From positions 124,001 to 188,000 of the forward strand of contig NZ_RXNS01000002.1 in NCBI RefSeq assembly GCF_003966155.1: a DNA stretch of 64,000 bases, written 5' to 3'. The notes under the pieces were generated by a model that searched no databases, was not told the DNA's origin, and worked only from the letters and a program-made list of their open reading frames with translations. This stretch comes from Halomonas nitroreducens (GTDB taxonomy: Bacteria; Pseudomonadota; Gammaproteobacteria; Pseudomonadales; Halomonadaceae). Positions 36,213 to 44,729 of the stretch are shown here, piece after piece; positions within the stretch are counted from its first letter, which is position 1; every line of letters begins with the position of its first letter. Position numbers and translations under genes: made by a program.

Positions 36213-37367
36213 TCAGGCTACGCGGTGGCCCATGCCCAGATCCCGCAGGGGGTGCTCTTCCTTGCTCCAGGGTGAGATGAACAGGGCCTGGATGTCCGCT
36301 TCGGGGACGCTGTCCACGTCGGCGTGGGACCACTTCGGCTGCTTGTCCTTGTCGATCAGCAGGGCGCGCACGCCCTCGGGGAAGTCGCCCTGGCGGCAGC
36401 ACTGCACCGACAGGCCCAGTTCGTCGCGGAAAGCATCGGCCAGGGAGCTGTGGCGATGACGCTCGAGCATCCGCCACACCAGGTGCGCGGTCATCGGGCA
36501 GCCGGAGGCGAGTCGCCCACGGTTGGCCGCGAGCCAGGGGTCGTCGTTGGCGTCGGCGAGGATCCGTGCGGTGGCGTCGGCGGCCCCGGTCTCACCCACC
36601 AGCGACTGGAGGTGATCGCGCAGCGGCCAGACCTGGCCCTCGGGAGCCTGGTCGCGAGCCTCGAAGCGATCCAGCACGCCTTCCACGGCCAGTCGGCAGT
36701 CCGCAGGGGCGTGATCACCGTAGTCGGCCTCGGCCAGGGCGCCGAGCAGGTCGTCACGCCGGTCGCGAGGGATAAAGCGATCCGCCAGCCCCAGATCCAG
36801 GGCGTCCCGGGCGTTGAGCTGGGCACCGGTGAGTCCCAGGTAGGCGCCGATGCCCGGGGGCATACGGTTGAGGAACCAGCTGGCACCGATGTCCGGGTAG
36901 AGGCCGATGGTGATCTCGGGCATGGCGATCCGGGTGATCTCGGTGGCCAGGCGCTGGAAGCCGCCGGCCAGCAGGCCCAGGCCGCCGCCCATGACGATGC
37001 CGTCGCCCCACACCATCAGCGGCTTGGGATAGGTGTGGATCCGGTGATCCAGGCGATACTCGGCGGTGAAGTAGGTCTCGGCGAACAGGCCGCCCCGGTC
37101 CGGGCCCCGCACGTCACCCTCATCCATGAGGGAGCGATACAGCGACACCACGTCGCCGCCGGCACAGAATGCCTTGTCCCCGCTGCCCTCCAGCCAGACC
37201 GCGACCACGCTGCGGTCCACCGCCCAGGTCTCGAGCTTGGCCTCGAGGCGCTGGATCATTTCCAGCGACAGGGCATTGAGGGCCTTTGGCGCATTGAGCC
37301 TGGCCACGCCGACGCGGCCGCCGCCGCGGGTGGGTAGTTCGTCGAAGCAAACCGCGAGGTCCGACAT
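36213..37367 (-). CDS. 3-hydroxyisobutyryl-CoA hydrolase
   Basis: Enoyl-CoA hydratase superfamily thioesterase, 384 aa, releasing free 3-hydroxyisobutyrate from its CoA ester in valine catabolism. LNAPKALNALSLEMI and AFCAGGDVVSLY are the CoA-binding and oxyanion regions; MVWGDGIVMGGGLGLL, EITIGLYPDIGASWFLNRMP and the C-terminal lid (GASWF; DFPEGVRALLIDKD) are specific to this hydrolase rather than to hydratases. It lies 22 bases downstream of the isobutyryl-CoA dehydrogenase gene. Confidence 0.92.
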   Translation of the reverse strand: MSDLAVCFDELPTRGGGRVGVARLNAPKALNALSLEMIQRLEAKLETWAVDRSVVAVWLEGSGDKAFCAGGDVVSLYRSLMDEGDVRGPDRGGLFAETYFTAEYRLDHRIHTYPKPLMVWGDGIVMGGGLGLLAGGFQRLATEITRIAMPEITIGLYPDIGASWFLNRMPPGIGAYLGLTGAQLNARDALDLGLADRFIPRDRRDDLLGALAEADYGDHAPADCRLAVEGVLDRFEARDQAPEGQVWPLRDHLQSLVGETGAADATARILADANDDPWLAANRGRLASGCPMTAHLVWRMLERHRHSSLADAFRDELGLSVQCCRQGDFPEGVRALLIDKDKQPKWSHADVDSVPEADIQALFISPWSKEEHPLRDLGMGHRVA

Positions 37368-37389
37368 CGATGTCTCTCCTGGTGTCCGG

Positions 37390-38556
37390 TTACTGAAGCG
37401 ACTCGATGACGCCGTCGGCGAGCAGCCGGCGAGCGACGATCAGCCGCATGATCTCGTTGGTGCCCTCGAGGATCTGATGCACGCGGGTGTCGCGAACCAG
37501 GCGTTCGAGGGGGTATTCGCGGATATAACCATAGCCGCCATGCAGCTGCAGGGCCTCGTTGCAGACATTGAAGCCCATGTCGGTGGCGAAGCGCTTGGCC
37601 ATGGCACAGTGGGCGGGGGCCTCGGGGTCGCCCTGGTCGAGGCGCCAGGCGGCATGACGCACCATCAACCGGGCGGCGGTCAGCTCGCTGGCCATATCGG
37701 CGAGCTTGAACTGCAGGGCCTGGAAGCTCGACAGCTCACGCCCGAATTGCTTGCGCTCGGCCATGTAGTCCCTGGCCAGGGTCAACGCCTGCTGGGCTGC
37801 CCCCAGGGAGCAGCTGGCGATGTTGAGCCGACCGCCGTCCAGGCCCTTCATGGCGAACCGGAAGCCCTCGCCCTCCTCGCCCAGACGATTGCCCACCGGT
37901 ACCCGCACGCCGTCGAAGCTGATCAGGCAGGTCGGCTGGCTCTTCCAGCCCATCTTTTCTTCCTTCTTGCCGACCTCGACCCCCGCGGCATCGGCGGGCA
38001 CCAGGATGGCCGAGATGCCTGCGGCGCCGCTATCGGGGGCGCCTGTGCGCGCCATCACCACCAGCACGTCCGTGGCACCGGCCCCGGAGATGAACATCTT
38101 GCTGCCGGATATCACGTACTCGTCGCCTTCGCGCACGGCCCGAGTCTTCAGGCTGGCGGCATCCGAACCGGCGCCCGGCTCCGTCAGACAGTAGGACCCC
38201 AGCGCCTCACCGGCTATCATGGCCGGGACATAGCGTTCGCGCAGGGCCTCGTCGCCCCAGCTGGCCACCATCCAAGTCACCATGTTGTGGATGGTCAGGT
38301 AGGCGGTGGTGGCGATGCAGCCCTGAGCGAGCTGCTCGAAGATCAGCGAGGCCTCCAGGCGCGGCAGCCCCAGGCCGCCTTGCGCCTCGGGGGTGTAGAT
38401 CCCGAGGAAGCCCGCCTCGCCGGCCCGGCGGATGACATCCACCGGAAAGTGACTGCGCGCATCCCAGTCCGCGGCATGCTCGGCCAGCTCGGCCCGGGCG
38501 AAATCGGCGGCGGCAGCGGCCAGCGCCTTCTGATCATCGGTCAGCGCAAAATCCAT
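37390..38556 (-). CDS. Acyl-CoA dehydrogenase, probable isobutyryl-CoA dehydrogenase
   Basis: FAD-dependent dehydrogenase, 388 aa. The catalytic Glu is Glu364 in ILEGTNEIMRLI; YCLTEPGAGSDAASLKTRA and GGYGYIREYPLERLVRD are family blocks. The IBD assignment rests on its neighbours, which perform later valine steps, and on the LiuR-type regulator opposite. Other short branched-chain acyl-CoA dehydrogenases look alike. The ATG of MDFALTDDQKAL has AGAGG five bases upstream. The enoyl-CoA hydratase for the next step is not in this cluster. Confidence 0.85.
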   Translation of the reverse strand: MDFALTDDQKALAAAAADFARAELAEHAADWDARSHFPVDVIRRAGEAGFLGIYTPEAQGGLGLPRLEASLIFEQLAQGCIATTAYLTIHNMVTWMVASWGDEALRERYVPAMIAGEALGSYCLTEPGAGSDAASLKTRAVREGDEYVISGSKMFISGAGATDVLVVMARTGAPDSGAAGISAILVPADAAGVEVGKKEEKMGWKSQPTCLISFDGVRVPVGNRLGEEGEGFRFAMKGLDGGRLNIASCSLGAAQQALTLARDYMAERKQFGRELSSFQALQFKLADMASELTAARLMVRHAAWRLDQGDPEAPAHCAMAKRFATDMGFNVCNEALQLHGGYGYIREYPLERLVRDTRVHQILEGTNEIMRLIVARRLLADGVIESLQ

Positions 38557-38711
38557 GGGAACCTCTCTTCGAACGGCAATGGAATGTGGGATCGTGATGG
38601 CGCCCCGCCCCTCGGTGGCTCGCGCGTCGAAGCGACGCTCGGCCCGTCGGTTGGGCACCAACCTAGCACTTGCTTGGTTTATCCCATATCACCCCATGGT
38701 CGAACAAGCAC

Positions 38712-38740
38712 TTTACGTTAACGTAAACCTCGTCTAGGGT
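38712..38740 (+). promoter_or_regulatory. Palindromic operator and promoter of the MerR gene
   Basis: TTTACGTTAACGTAAA (38712-38727) is a perfect 16-bp palindrome. Its first six bases can serve as a -35 (TTTACG) 17 bases before TAGGGT (38735-38740), about 55 bases upstream of the regulator start. It lies between the divergent valine genes and the regulator gene, so one site could control both. It resembles the AT-flanked ACGT palindromes described for LiuR regulators; the exact match to a published consensus was not checked. Confidence 0.65.
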
Positions 38741-38794
38741 TTCCAGACGAGGTGGGAAACCGCCGGTGGACCACCCGGCTACAGGACTAAAGCC

Positions 38795-39238
38795 ATGAGT
38801 CGATCTTCACCCCAGGCCCCCGATGCCCAGACGGACGCCTTGCCCCGGCAGCAGCGTACCTACAGCATCGGCGAACTGGCGCGAATGTTCGAGGTCACGC
38901 CTCGCACCATCCGCTTCTACGAGCAGGAGGGGCTGCTGGCCCCGACCCGCCAGGGACAGAAACGCATCTACCGGGAGAAGGATCGGGTGCGGCTGAAGCT
39001 CACCCTGCGCGGCAAGCGGCTGGGATTCTCGCTGGCCGAGATCCGCGAGGTGGTGATGATGTACGACGCCATGCCCGACGGAAATGCCCGTCAGCTCAAG
39101 CGACTGCTGGAGATCCTCGCCGACAAGCGGGCCAATCTCGAGCGACAGCTCGAGGACATCCGCCTGATGCGCATGGAGATCGATGACGTGGACCAGCGGG
39201 CCCGTGAGGTACTGCGCCAGCTGGACCAGGAGGCCTAG
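38795..39238 (+). CDS. MerR-family regulator, LiuR-like
   Basis: DNA-binding protein of 147 aa. The MerR winged helix is at residues 22-90 ([39 protein letters not shown]). A dimerisation coiled coil follows ([22 protein letters not shown]). It lacks the cysteine cluster of metal-sensing members, which fits the LiuR branch that governs branched-chain amino acid and acyl-CoA breakdown. It is divergent from the valine genes over a palindromic operator and followed by an acyl-CoA synthetase gene 71 bases downstream, which supports that role. Confidence 0.85.
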   Translation: MSRSSPQAPDAQTDALPRQQRTYSIGELARMFEVTPRTIRFYEQEGLLAPTRQGQKRIYREKDRVRLKLTLRGKRLGFSLAEIREVVMMYDAMPDGNARQLKRLLEILADKRANLERQLEDIRLMRMEIDDVDQRAREVLRQLDQEA

Positions 39239-39309
39239 CCGGGTCGCGGCCGCCGCGTGACCTTTCCCGGTGCCCCAAGCGTTCATGCCACAACAAGACG
39301 AGAGCCACC

Positions 39310-41001
39310 ATGTCACGCCAAACCCGTCAGATCAGCTATGTCAGCGGTATCAGCGACACTCCGTTGAAGGGCCAGACCATCGGCGACTGCTTCGACGACA
39401 CCGTCGAGCGCTTCCCCGAGCGGGATGCCCTGATCAGCCGCCATCAGGGACTGCGCTACAGCTGGCAGGAGCTGCAGCAGGCCGTCGACCAGGCGGCCCG
39501 GTCGCTACTGGCCCTGGGCGTCGCCAAGGGGGACCGGGTCGGCATATGGTCGCCCAACTGCGCCGAGTGGACCATCACCCAGTTCGCCACGGCCAAGATC
39601 GGCGCCATCCTGGTCAACATCAATCCCAGCTATCGGACCCATGAGCTGGACTACGCTCTCAAGCAATCCGGCACCTCCACGCTGATCCTGCAGGGGGCCT
39701 TCAAGACCTCCGACTACGTGGCCACCCTGGCGGAACTGGCCCCCGAGCTGCGCGACGGCTCCCCGGACAGCCTGGCCATTGCCGGCCTGCCCGACCTCAA
39801 GCGGGTAATCTGCCTCGATGAGGAACGGGCGCTTCCGGGCATGCATAGCTGGACGGGCCTGCTGGCCCACGCCGACCGGGTCGGCGCCGACCGGCTCGCC
39901 GAACTCCAGGCCAGCCTGGAGTTCGACGAGCCGATCAACATCCAGTACACCTCGGGGACCACCGGTGCCCCCAAGGGCGCCACCCTCTCCCACCACAACA
40001 TCCTCAACAACGGCTTCTTCGTGGCACGCACCATGAACCTCAGCGAAGCCGACCGCATGGTCATCCCGGTACCGCTCTACCACTGCTTCGGCATGGTGAT
40101 GGGCAATCTCGGCTGCGTCAGCCACGGCGCGACCATGATCTATCCCGGTGACGGCTTCGATGCCCAGGCGACCCTGGAGGCCGTGGACGAGGAGCGTGCC
40201 ACCACCCTGTATGGCGTGCCGACCATGTTCATCGCCGAGCTCGAGCACCCCGACTTCGAGCGGTTTGACCTGAGCAACCTGCGCACCGGCATCATGGCCG
40301 GCTCCATCTGCCCCATCGAGGTGATGCGCAAGGTCATCGACAAGATGAACATGCAGGACGTGACCATCTGCTACGGCATGACCGAGACCAGTCCGGTGAG
40401 CTTCCAGACCCAGACCGACGCCCCGCTGGAAAAGCGCGTGACCACGGTGGGCACCATCCACCCGCATCTCGAGGTCAAGCTGGTCAGCCCGGAGACCGGG
40501 GCCGTGGTCCCCCGCGGCGAGACCGGCGAGCTGTGCACCCGGGGCTACAGCGTCATGCTCGGTTACTGGAACAACGAGGAGGCCACCGCCAAGGCCATCG
40601 ACGGCGCAGGGTGGATGCATACCGGCGACCTGGCCACCATGGACGAGGAAGGCTACGTGGCCATCGTCGGCCGCATCAAGGACATGATCATTCGCGGCGG
40701 CGAGAACATCTATCCCCGCGAGATCGAGGACTTCCTGTATACCCACCCGGCCATCTCCGACGTCCAGGTGATCGGCGTGCCCGACGAGAAGTACGGCGAG
40801 GAGGTCATGGCCTGGGTCAAGCTGAGCGAGGGCGAGAGCCTCGACGAGGAGGGCCTCAAGGCCTTCTGCAAGGGCAAGATCGCCCACTACAAGGTGCCGC
40901 GCTACGTGAAGTTCGTCGACGCCTTCCCGATGACCGTCACCGGCAAGATCCAGAAGTTCAAGATGCGCGAGGAGGCTACCCACGAGCTGGGCCTGGACTG
41001 A
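39310..41001 (+). CDS. Acyl-CoA synthetase (AMP-binding)
   Basis: Adenylate-forming ligase, 563 aa, that activates a fatty or branched-chain acid to its CoA ester. The P-loop [18 protein letters not shown] lies near residue 215; YGMTETSP, the hinge region [20 protein letters not shown] and the C-terminal catalytic Lys in [11 protein letters not shown] are all present. The sequence resembles the medium-chain ACSF2-like group. Position behind a LiuR-like gene suggests a substrate from branched-chain or fatty acid catabolism, which is inference. A heptamer array begins two bases after its stop. Confidence 0.9.
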   Translation: MSRQTRQISYVSGISDTPLKGQTIGDCFDDTVERFPERDALISRHQGLRYSWQELQQAVDQAARSLLALGVAKGDRVGIWSPNCAEWTITQFATAKIGAILVNINPSYRTHELDYALKQSGTSTLILQGAFKTSDYVATLAELAPELRDGSPDSLAIAGLPDLKRVICLDEERALPGMHSWTGLLAHADRVGADRLAELQASLEFDEPINIQYTSGTTGAPKGATLSHHNILNNGFFVARTMNLSEADRMVIPVPLYHCFGMVMGNLGCVSHGATMIYPGDGFDAQATLEAVDEERATTLYGVPTMFIAELEHPDFERFDLSNLRTGIMAGSICPIEVMRKVIDKMNMQDVTICYGMTETSPVSFQTQTDAPLEKRVTTVGTIHPHLEVKLVSPETGAVVPRGETGELCTRGYSVMLGYWNNEEATAKAIDGAGWMHTGDLATMDEEGYVAIVGRIKDMIIRGGENIYPREIEDFLYTHPAISDVQVIGVPDEKYGEEVMAWVKLSEGESLDEEGLKAFCKGKIAHYKVPRYVKFVDAFPMTVTGKIQKFKMREEATHELGLD

Positions 41002-41003
41002 TA

Positions 41004-41066
41004 GCTGGAAGCTGGAAGCTGGAAGCTGGAAGCTGGAAGCTGGAAGCTGGAAGCTGGAAGCTGGAA
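41004..41066 (+). repeat. Heptamer array B: nine copies of GCTGGAA
   Basis: Nine perfect tandem copies of GCTGGAA, starting two bases after the acyl-CoA synthetase stop. Non-coding by position; 7 is not a multiple of 3. A terminator hairpin and a diverged inverted array follow. Confidence 0.97.
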
Positions 41067-41094
41067 ATCAGCGTGAACTTAACCGGCAGACCAC

Positions 41095-41129
41095 AACACC
41101 CCTTTCGGGAAACCGAAGGGGGTGTTTTT
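41095..41129 (+). terminator. Rho-independent terminator after the acyl-CoA synthetase gene
   Basis: A 14-bp stem (left arm 41095-41108, right arm 41113-41126) with one G-T pair and a GAAA tetraloop, followed by five T. It terminates the plus-strand transcript and sits in the spacer between the two heptamer arms. Confidence 0.92.
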
Positions 41130-41130
41130 C

Positions 41131-41158
41131 TTCGAGCTTCAAGCTTAAGGCTCCCGCT
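41131..41158 (-). repeat. Diverged inverted heptamer arm of array B
   Basis: Read on the minus strand, four units in exact 7-base phase: AGCGGGA, GCCTTAA, GCTTGAA, GCTCGAA. They are variants of GCTGGAA in opposite orientation. Two of them pair with the array upstream in 12 of 14 positions, which would enclose the terminator in a larger stem. Confidence 0.7.
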
Positions 41159-41170
41159 CGATAGAGTGGG

Positions 41171-41749
41171 CTACATGCCCTGGGGGGCGAAGATACCGGG
41201 CGCATTGCGCCAGTAGCCCTTGTAGTCCATGCCGAAACCAAACACATAGCGGTCAGCCACCTCGAGGCTGCAGTAGTCCGCCTTGAGGTCGGGTACGGCC
41301 TTGCGGTCGTGACGCTTGTCCACCAGCACGGCGGTGGTGATGCTGGCGGCACCGGCCTCGCGGCAGTAATCGAGGATGGCGGCGAGGGTCGCACCCTCGT
41401 CGAGGATGTCATCGACGATCACCACGTGCCGGCCGGCCATGGGAATCTCCGGGGAGACGCGCCAGAACAGCTCGCCGCCCCGGATGCCCCCGCGATAGCG
41501 GGTGGCATGCAGGTAATCCACTTCCAGGGGAAAACCGAGCCGCGTCAACAAGTGCCCGGTGGTGATCAGACCTCCGTTCATCACGCAGTAGAAGACCGGC
41601 AGCTTGTCGCCGAGGTCGCGGGTGATCTCGTCGGCCATGCGGTCGAGGGCGCGCTCGACCTGCTCCTGGTCGATCAGGCAGTCGGCGGAGTTCATGACCT
41701 CACGCATGTCGGCCAGGGACGGGAGGGCGTCGGCATCGAGTTTGGGCAT
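41171..41749 (-). CDS. hpt: Hypoxanthine-guanine phosphoribosyltransferase
   Basis: Purine salvage enzyme that joins hypoxanthine or guanine to PRPP; 192 aa. The PRPP-binding loop is VVIVDDILDEGATLAAIL, preceded by the MNGGLITTGHLL region and followed by VLVDKRHDRK and the base-binding segment YVFGFGMDYKGYWRN. Cytoplasmic. It begins 33 bases downstream of nagZ on the same strand and ends 12 bases from the inverted heptamer arm. Confidence 0.92.
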   Translation of the reverse strand: MPKLDADALPSLADMREVMNSADCLIDQEQVERALDRMADEITRDLGDKLPVFYCVMNGGLITTGHLLTRLGFPLEVDYLHATRYRGGIRGGELFWRVSPEIPMAGRHVVIVDDILDEGATLAAILDYCREAGAASITTAVLVDKRHDRKAVPDLKADYCSLEVADRYVFGFGMDYKGYWRNAPGIFAPQGM

Positions 41750-41782
41750 CGTAGGGCTCGTCGTTCAATCAGCGGTGGGACG

Positions 41783-42796
41783 TCAGTCGGCGGCCATGGC
41801 CTCGAGACGGGCATGCACGCGGCGCCAGCGGGACAGCGCCCCCAGGGCATCCAGATCGGGGCGGGCCCGTCCGTAGCGCAGCTTGGCGGCCCGCTTGGTC
41901 GTGCGCCCCTCGCAGGCCGCGACCACCTCGAGGGCCGCGGCGCGATCGTTGCAGACCAGCAGCATGTCGCAGCCGGCCTCCAGCGCCAGTCGCGCCCGCT
42001 CGGCGGGATCTCCGGCCGAACAGGCGCCGGCCATGCTCAGGTCATCGGAAAAGATGGCCCCCTTGAAGCCCAGCGACTCGCGCAGCAGGCCGAGCCACGC
42101 CGGCGAGAAGCCGGCGGGGCGATGGTCGAAGGCCGGGTAGACCACGTGGGCGGGCATCACCCCCCCCAGTCGTGACGCCAGGGCCTGGAAGGGCAGCAGG
42201 TCATGTCGACGCAGCGCCTCCAGGGGACGTTCGTCCACGGGCAGCTCCAGGTGGGAGTCCGCGGCCCCCCCCCCGTGACCGGGAAAATGCTTGCCGACCG
42301 CCGCCATGCCGGCCTCGTGGAGACCATCGACGAAGGCGCCGGCGAGACGCGTCACGCCCTCCGGCGAGGCACCGAAACTGCGATCGCCGATCACCGAGGA
42401 GCACCCGGTATCGACATCGAGCACCGGCGCAAGGCTGAGATCCAGGCCACAGGCCGCCATCTCCATACCCAGCAGCCACCCCGCATCCTGGCAGAGCCGC
42501 TGGGCCACCTCGGGCGCCGCCGCAGCCTCGCGCCCCAGCCGCCCCATGGCCGGCAGGCGGGTCACGCCCTGGCGCAGGCGCTGCACGCGCCCACCCTCCT
42601 GGTCGATGGCCAGCAACAGCGACGACGACTCGCGACGGATTGCCTGGCACAGCTCACGCACCTGGACGGCATCCTCGATATTGCGGCCGAACAGGATCAC
42701 GCCACCGACCTCCGGGCGCCGCAGCAGTTCGCGTTCCTCGTCGCGCAGGCAGGGACCTTCCAGGTCCAGCATCACCGGTCCAAGCGTCTGGGTCAT
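41783..42796 (-). CDS. nagZ: Beta-N-acetylhexosaminidase NagZ
   Basis: Family 3 glycosidase that removes N-acetylglucosamine from anhydromuropeptides in cell-wall recycling, an event that feeds AmpR-type beta-lactamase control; 337 aa, cytoplasmic. The substrate-binding and acid/base loop is KHFPGHGGGAADSH near residues 167-181. The nucleophile is Asp251, the first Asp in IFSDDLSMAGA. A run of ten G (minus strand) encodes the Gly-Gly-Gly of this catalytic loop, and a second run of eight G lies further on. The frame is intact as given. Confidence 0.94.
   Translation of the reverse strand: MTQTLGPVMLDLEGPCLRDEERELLRRPEVGGVILFGRNIEDAVQVRELCQAIRRESSSLLLAIDQEGGRVQRLRQGVTRLPAMGRLGREAAAAPEVAQRLCQDAGWLLGMEMAACGLDLSLAPVLDVDTGCSSVIGDRSFGASPEGVTRLAGAFVDGLHEAGMAAVGKHFPGHGGGAADSHLELPVDERPLEALRRHDLLPFQALASRLGGVMPAHVVYPAFDHRPAGFSPAWLGLLRESLGFKGAIFSDDLSMAGACSAGDPAERARLALEAGCDMLLVCNDRAAALEVVAACEGRTTKRAAKLRYGRARPDLDALGALSRWRRVHARLEAMAAD
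42160..42167 (-). repeat. G8 homopolymer inside nagZ
   Basis: Eight consecutive G on the coding strand, encoding the Gly-Gly of RLGGVMPAH. Second slippage-prone site in the same gene. Confidence 0.9.
42265..42274 (-). repeat. G10 homopolymer inside nagZ catalytic loop
   Basis: Ten consecutive G on the coding strand, encoding three Gly between His and Ala in the HGGGAADSH loop. A tract of this length is a classic slipped-strand mutation site. Confidence 0.95.
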
Positions 42797-42957
42797 GGTC
42801 GCTTCCTGACGTGTGAAGGGGGGAGATTCTAGCCCATAGGCGCCAGCCAGGACAGCCCGGGTCTCGACGTGACGCTCTCAGCATAGAAGAGACCGGACAA
42901 GTCGGGGCCCGGGCCGATAGAATGGCAAACAGACCCCCATGCGCAAAGGAGCGCCCC

Positions 42958-43809
42958 TTGCTAGTCGACCTCCCCCCTACCCTGCTCTGGCCGCTGGCGG
43001 CGGTCCTCGGCCTGTGCCTGGGCAGCTTCCTCAATGTAGTGATCACCCGGCTGCCGGTCATGCTGATGCGCGAATGGCGGGCCGAGGCGCGGGATGCCCT
43101 GGAGCTCGAGGCCGAATCGCCGCCACCGTTCAACCTGGTCCGCCCCCCCTCGCTGTGTCCCCGCTGCGAGACCCCCATCGCCTGGCACGACAACATCCCG
43201 CTGATCGGCTGGCTCAAGCGCCGCGGGCGCTGCGCCAGCTGCCATGGACGGATCAGCGCCCAGTACCCGCTGGTGGAGCTGGCCGGCGGCCTGCTGAGCC
43301 TGGCGGTGGTGGGACTCTACGGTTCCACGCTGCAGGGACTGTTCATCCTGGGTGCCTGCCTGGCCCTGCTGGCCATGGCCGTGATCGACATGCGTACCCA
43401 GCTGCTGCCGGACATCCTCACCCTGCCGCTACTCTGGGCGGGCCTGCTGTACCAGCTGGTCTTCCAGCCGCCGGCGCTGGCGGCGGCGGTGATCGGCGCC
43501 ATGACCGGCTACCTGGCCCTGTGGAGCTTCTACTGGCTGTTCAAGCTGGTCACCGGCAAGGAAGGCATGGGCTATGGCGACTTCAAGCTGCTCGCTGCCC
43601 TGGGCGCCTGGCTGGGCTGGCAGTTCCTGCCCCTGGTACTGATCCTCGCCGCCGGTGCCGGGGCCCTGGTGGGCATCCTGGCCCAGCTGGTCCTGCCCCG
43701 CCTGCGGGGCGCGCCGATGCCCTTCGGCCCCTGGCTGGCCGTGGCCGGCTGGATCGCCCTACTGGCCGGCGAGCCCCTGATGGCCACTTACCTCCAGCTG
43801 GTGTTCTGA
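42958..43809 (+). CDS. pilD: Type IV prepilin peptidase/N-methyltransferase
   Basis: Inner-membrane aspartic protease that cleaves and N-methylates type IV prepilins and type II secretion pseudopilins. It is 283 aa from the TTG start, which has AAGGAG seven bases upstream; an in-frame ATG at 42922 would add 12 residues without such a site. LGLCLGSFLNVVITRLP opens the protein. The zinc cysteines are C67, C70, C92 and C95, and the catalytic Asp are D144 (VIDMRT) and D208 (GYGDFKLLA). The usual pilB-pilC genes are not upstream. coaE follows after a single base. Confidence 0.93.
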   Translation: MLVDLPPTLLWPLAAVLGLCLGSFLNVVITRLPVMLMREWRAEARDALELEAESPPPFNLVRPPSLCPRCETPIAWHDNIPLIGWLKRRGRCASCHGRISAQYPLVELAGGLLSLAVVGLYGSTLQGLFILGACLALLAMAVIDMRTQLLPDILTLPLLWAGLLYQLVFQPPALAAAVIGAMTGYLALWSFYWLFKLVTGKEGMGYGDFKLLAALGAWLGWQFLPLVLILAAGAGALVGILAQLVLPRLRGAPMPFGPWLAVAGWIALLAGEPLMATYLQLVF

Positions 43810-43810
43810 A

Positions 43811-44440
43811 ATGGCTTCCGCGACCCTGATCATCGGCGTGACCGGCGGCATCGCCTCCGGCAAGTCCACGGTGACGCGGGCCTTTGCCCGGCGGGGCATC
43901 CCCTGGGTGGATGCCGACGACACGGCCCGGGAGATCGTCGAGCCGGGCGAGCCGGCCCTGGCGGAGATCACCGCCCGCTATGGCCAGCGGATCCTTCACG
44001 CGGATGGCAGACTCGACCGTCGCGCCCTGCGCGAGATCGTCTTCGCCGCCCCGGAAGAGCGTCGCTGGCTGGAGTCGGCCACCCACCCGCGGATACGCGA
44101 GCGTCTTCTCGAGCGCCTGGCGGCCTTCCGTCGCAGCGAGGCCCCCTATGCGCTGCTGGTCTCGCCGCTGCTCTTCGAGTCGGGACAGGCGTCGCTGGTC
44201 GACCGCTGCCTGGTGATCGACGTTCCCGAAGCCGTGCAGATCGCCCGCACGGCACGACGGGACGATGTCGACGAGGCACAGGCCAGGGCCATCGTGGCCG
44301 CCCAGATGCCCCGCCGGGAGCGACTCCAACGTGCCGATGACGTGATCGACAATGCCGGCGACGAGGCCGGCCTGGCCGCCCAGGTCGAGACCCTCGACCG
44401 ACGCTACCGTGCCCTGGCCGGTTTGCCCGCACCGCGCTGA
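43811..44440 (+). CDS. coaE: Dephospho-CoA kinase
   Basis: Final step of coenzyme A synthesis, ATP-dependent phosphorylation of dephospho-CoA; 209 aa. The P-loop is GVTGGIASGKST near residues 9-20, followed by VDADDTAREIV, the dephospho-CoA-binding THPRIRE and the lid region RRDDVDEAQARAI with QMPRRER. It starts one base after the pilD stop, the standard pilD-coaE-yacG order of gammaproteobacteria. Confidence 0.95.
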   Translation: MASATLIIGVTGGIASGKSTVTRAFARRGIPWVDADDTAREIVEPGEPALAEITARYGQRILHADGRLDRRALREIVFAAPEERRWLESATHPRIRERLLERLAAFRRSEAPYALLVSPLLFESGQASLVDRCLVIDVPEAVQIARTARRDDVDEAQARAIVAAQMPRRERLQRADDVIDNAGDEAGLAAQVETLDRRYRALAGLPAPR

Positions 44441-44495
44441 TTCGTCATCCTTGTGGGCAACCCCCTGACATCCACTGCCCTGACGAGTGTCCGCG

Positions 44496-44729
44496 ATGAG
44501 CCAAGTCCCCAACGACCGCCCCCTCGAGGTCGCCTGCCCCCAGTGCCGCCAGACGGTACGCTGGACCGAGGACAACCCCTACCGCCCCTTCTGCAGCAAG
44601 CGCTGCCGCTTGCTGGACCTGGGCGCCTGGGCCGATGAGTCGCACCGCATCGCCGGCGAACCGGCCATGGACGAGACCGACATCGACGCCTTGCTGGCCC
44701 GGGCCGAGCGGGATGGTGACGGCGGGTGA
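44496..44729 (+). CDS. yacG: DNA gyrase inhibitor YacG
   Basis: Small zinc protein, 77 aa, that in E. coli binds GyrB and blocks DNA binding by gyrase. The zinc site is CPQCRQ near residue 15 and [14 protein letters not shown], with the signature complete. The ATG of MSQVPNDRP is chosen; a GTG three codons earlier is possible, and both have weak ribosome-binding sites. It overlaps the next gene by four bases (GTGA), tying its translation to a replication-terminator protein gene. Confidence 0.92.
   Translation: MSQVPNDRPLEVACPQCRQTVRWTEDNPYRPFCSKRCRLLDLGAWADESHRIAGEPAMDETDIDALLARAERDGDGG

Noticed and set aside
35848..36459. 203-aa plus-strand frame in the valine-cluster spacer
   Set aside because: It runs into the antisense of the hydrolase gene, has no ribosome-binding site and no recognisable family.
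42160..42274. Frameshift (pseudogene) in nagZ
   Set aside because: The reading frame is intact through both G tracts and the whole protein aligns with NagZ.
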